A DNA stretch of 6,101 nt, taken from NCBI GenBank assembly GCA_030622265.1, contig JAUXGG010000119.1, forward strand, positions 1-6,101, in the 5' to 3' direction. The notes beneath the pieces were generated by a model. It did not search any database. It was not told where the DNA came from and worked only from the letters and a program-made list of their open reading frames with translations. Below are positions 1 through 6,101 of this stretch, piece after piece (position 1 is the first letter of the stretch; every line of letters begins with the position of its first letter). This stretch comes from Candidatus Eiseniibacteriota bacterium. GTDB lineage: Bacteria; Arandabacterota; Arandabacteria; Arandabacterales; Arandabacteraceae. Position numbers and translations under genes: made by a program.

Positions 1-5255
<5,255 letters not shown>

Positions 5256-5259
5256 AAGG

Positions 5260-5272
5260 TCACCGTACTCCT
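5260..5272 (-). promoter_or_regulatory. Candidate ribosome binding site(s) of rpoB, poorly spaced
   Basis: Two partial Shine-Dalgarno matches precede the rpoB ATG at 5255. AGGAG (5272 to 5268) has a 12-nt spacer, which is long, and GGTGA (5264 to 5260) has a 4-nt spacer, which is short. Neither matches the quality of the sites before rplL and rpoC. The AGGAG overlaps an in-frame TAG, which excludes any earlier start. With only 29 nt after the rplL stop, ribosomes finishing rplL may help initiation here; this is inference. Confidence 0.55.
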
Positions 5273-5284
5273 AGTAGAGCAGTT

Positions 5285-5683
5285 TTACTTAACCTCAACA
5301 GTGGCACCGACCTCTTCGAGTTTCGTCTTGATTTCATGGGCATCTTCCTTGGCGATACCCTCTTTGACTGCCTTGGGAGCACCCTCGACCAGGTCCTTCG
5401 CCTCCTTGAGGCCCAGACCCGTGATGGCTCTCACAACCTTGATAACCTGGAGCTTCTTCTCTCCGAATGCGGTCAGGATCACGTCGAAAGCGGTCTGCTC
5501 CTCTTCCACCGCGGCTTCCCCACCACCTGCGCCTGCAACGGCACCCATAGGCATGGCCGCCATCGGAGTCACTCCGAACTTCTCACTGAGCGCCTTGGCA
5601 AGATCGGCCAGCTCGAGCGCGGTAAGCTGCTCGATCATCTCTATGATCTTGTCAATGTTGCCCGTATCTTCTGCCTTTGTCAT
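5285..5683 (-). CDS. rplL: Large ribosomal subunit protein bL12 (L7/L12), complete
   Basis: L7/L12 is the multi-copy mobile stalk protein of the 50S subunit; dimers bind the C-terminal helix of L10 and recruit IF2, EF-Tu, EF-G and release factor GTPases. At 132 residues it is slightly longer than the E. coli protein, mainly from a few extra N-terminal residues and the hinge. Layout: helical N-terminal dimerisation domain (about 8-36, [21 protein letters not shown] region), an Ala/Gly/Met-rich flexible hinge (about 40-60, [14 protein letters not shown]), then the globular C-terminal domain (64-132). The factor-binding surface is intact: Lys77, Ile81, Lys82, Arg85 and Lys96, equivalent to E. 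coli Lys65, Ile69, Lys70, Arg73 and Lys84, in the [20 protein letters not shown] stretch (81-100). The ATG at 5683 is chosen for its GGAGGT with a 5-nt spacer and because it yields the standard N-terminus. It lies 36 nt after rplJ and 29 nt before rpoB. Stop codon is TAA. Confidence 0.99.
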   Translation of the reverse strand: MTKAEDTGNIDKIIEMIEQLTALELADLAKALSEKFGVTPMAAMPMGAVAGAGGGEAAVEEEQTAFDVILTAFGEKKLQVIKVVRAITGLGLKEAKDLVEGAPKAVKEGIAKEDAHEIKTKLEEVGATVEVK

Positions 5684-5688
5684 CTTCC

Positions 5689-5694
5689 ACCTCC
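5689..5694 (-). promoter_or_regulatory. Strong ribosome binding site of rplL (GGAGGT)
   Basis: Minus-strand GGAGGT (5694 to 5689) lies 5 nt before the rplL ATG. It is the best Shine-Dalgarno match and spacing of the three sites in the window, fitting the need for several L12 copies per ribosome while L10 is made at one copy. Confidence 0.85.
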
Positions 5695-5719
5695 GTCAAA
5701 CCTTGATTGGCAGTAATCT

Positions 5720-6101
5720 TTAAGAGGAACCTTCCGCCTTCTGGGAAGCCTGATCCAGAATCGAAATAAGGTTCCTCAACACTCCTTCCAATGTGAAAAC
5801 AATCTGTGCCATCGGACCCTCGACGGCCCCGATGACCTGCACTATCAACCCTTCCCTCGAAGGCAACACGGCTATCCGGCGGATCTCCTCCGGCGTAAAC
5901 ATCCTGCCTTCCAGGTAACCCGCCTTGAAGACAGGTTTCTGCACGGCCCTCCTGAACTCGGCAATCACCCTGGCGGGCGCTATCGAGTCGCTCTCACTCG
6001 TGGGAACCGCCACGGGGCCCTCGAAGTGCTCTTCGAGCTCGCCGAGATCGGCCGCGCGGGCAGCCAGCCGCGCAAGCGTGTTCTTGATGACCCGGTACTC
6101 A
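5720..6101 (-). CDS. rplJ: Large ribosomal subunit protein uL10, C-terminal 126 residues (5' end beyond the window)
   Basis: L10 anchors the ribosomal stalk: its N-terminal domain binds 23S rRNA beside L11 and its C-terminal helix carries L12 dimers. The frame is open to the right edge (first full codon at 6100), so an internal GTG at 6013 is a valine codon and not the start. The fragment opens with EYRVIKNTLARLA, the conserved rRNA-binding stretch that lies near residue 35-45 in the family, so roughly 40-50 residues are missing from a usual 165-180. Next come the alpha/beta core with FEGPVAV (26-32) and FKAGYLEGRMFTPEEI, then LPSREGL, and a long C-terminal amphipathic helix from about residue 95 to the end (VLRNLISILDQ region). 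That last segment is about ten residues longer than my recollection of the E. coli or B. subtilis L10 tail and lines up with Thermotoga, suggesting three L12 dimer sites. Rising L10 normally represses its own operon by binding the mRNA leader, which would lie upstream of this window. It is followed by rplL after 36 nt; stop codon is TAA. Confidence 0.97.
   Translation of the reverse strand, partial: EYRVIKNTLARLAARAADLGELEEHFEGPVAVPTSESDSIAPARVIAEFRRAVQKPVFKAGYLEGRMFTPEEIRRIAVLPSREGLIVQVIGAVEGPMAQIVFTLEGVLRNLISILDQASQKAEGSS

Noticed and set aside
5256..5284. A possible terminator or attenuator hairpin in the rplL-rpoB gap
   Set aside because: Only a 4-bp stem with a 3-base loop can be drawn, with no U-tract; too weak to call.
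5301..5723. Two overlapping plus-strand open frames (126 and 140 codons) across rplL
   Set aside because: Both are complements of the rplL coding sequence, and the Ser/Ala/Pro-rich composition comes from the Ala/Gly/Glu-rich L12 codons.
5720..6013. A shorter L10 start at the GTG at 6013
   Set aside because: The frame continues upstream to the window edge with conserved L10 residues (EYRVIKNTL), so the GTG is an internal valine codon.

Overview
The window is a conserved bacterial housekeeping locus, read entirely from the minus strand: rplJ (5' part lost at the right edge), rplL, rpoB (complete) and rpoC (3' part lost at the left edge). This is the classic ribosomal stalk / RNA polymerase large-subunit operon. 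Read in transcription order: the C-terminal 126 residues of ribosomal protein L10 (6101 to 5720), a 36-nt gap, L7/L12 (5683 to 5285), a 29-nt gap, the RNA polymerase beta subunit (5255 to 1488), a 17-nt gap, then the first 490 residues of beta' (1470 to 1). There are no gene-free stretches over 40 nt, and I see no tRNA, mobile element, CRISPR array, terminator or promoter. The L10 leader, the upstream genes (normally rplK-rplA) and the operon promoter lie beyond the right edge.

How the genes work together: L10 and several L12 dimers form the ribosomal stalk that recruits and activates translation GTPases. Beta and beta' form the catalytic cleft of RNA polymerase. Catalytic residues can be seen in both polymerase subunits (beta Glu763/Asp764, Lys1033, Lys1041, His1158; beta' Asp458/460/462), so these are working core genes and not paralogues or decayed copies.

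Organism: a bacterium with moderately GC-rich DNA and clear Shine-Dalgarno sites. The protein signatures are mixed. The rifampicin-pocket segment of beta reads like that of Bacillus, yet beta carries an insertion of about 120 residues at the place where E. coli has one and Bacillus and mycobacteria do not. The beta' N-terminal half is collinear with E. coli and lacks the mycobacterial insertion after the zinc ribbon. The stalk-base helix of L10 is of the longer, Thermotoga-like kind. This suggests a deep-branching or poorly sampled bacterial lineage that I cannot name from this window alone.

No previously undescribed system is visible. What deserves a second look is within the housekeeping genes: two related small modules inside beta, the extended L10 helix, and the absence of room for an attenuator between rplL and rpoB.
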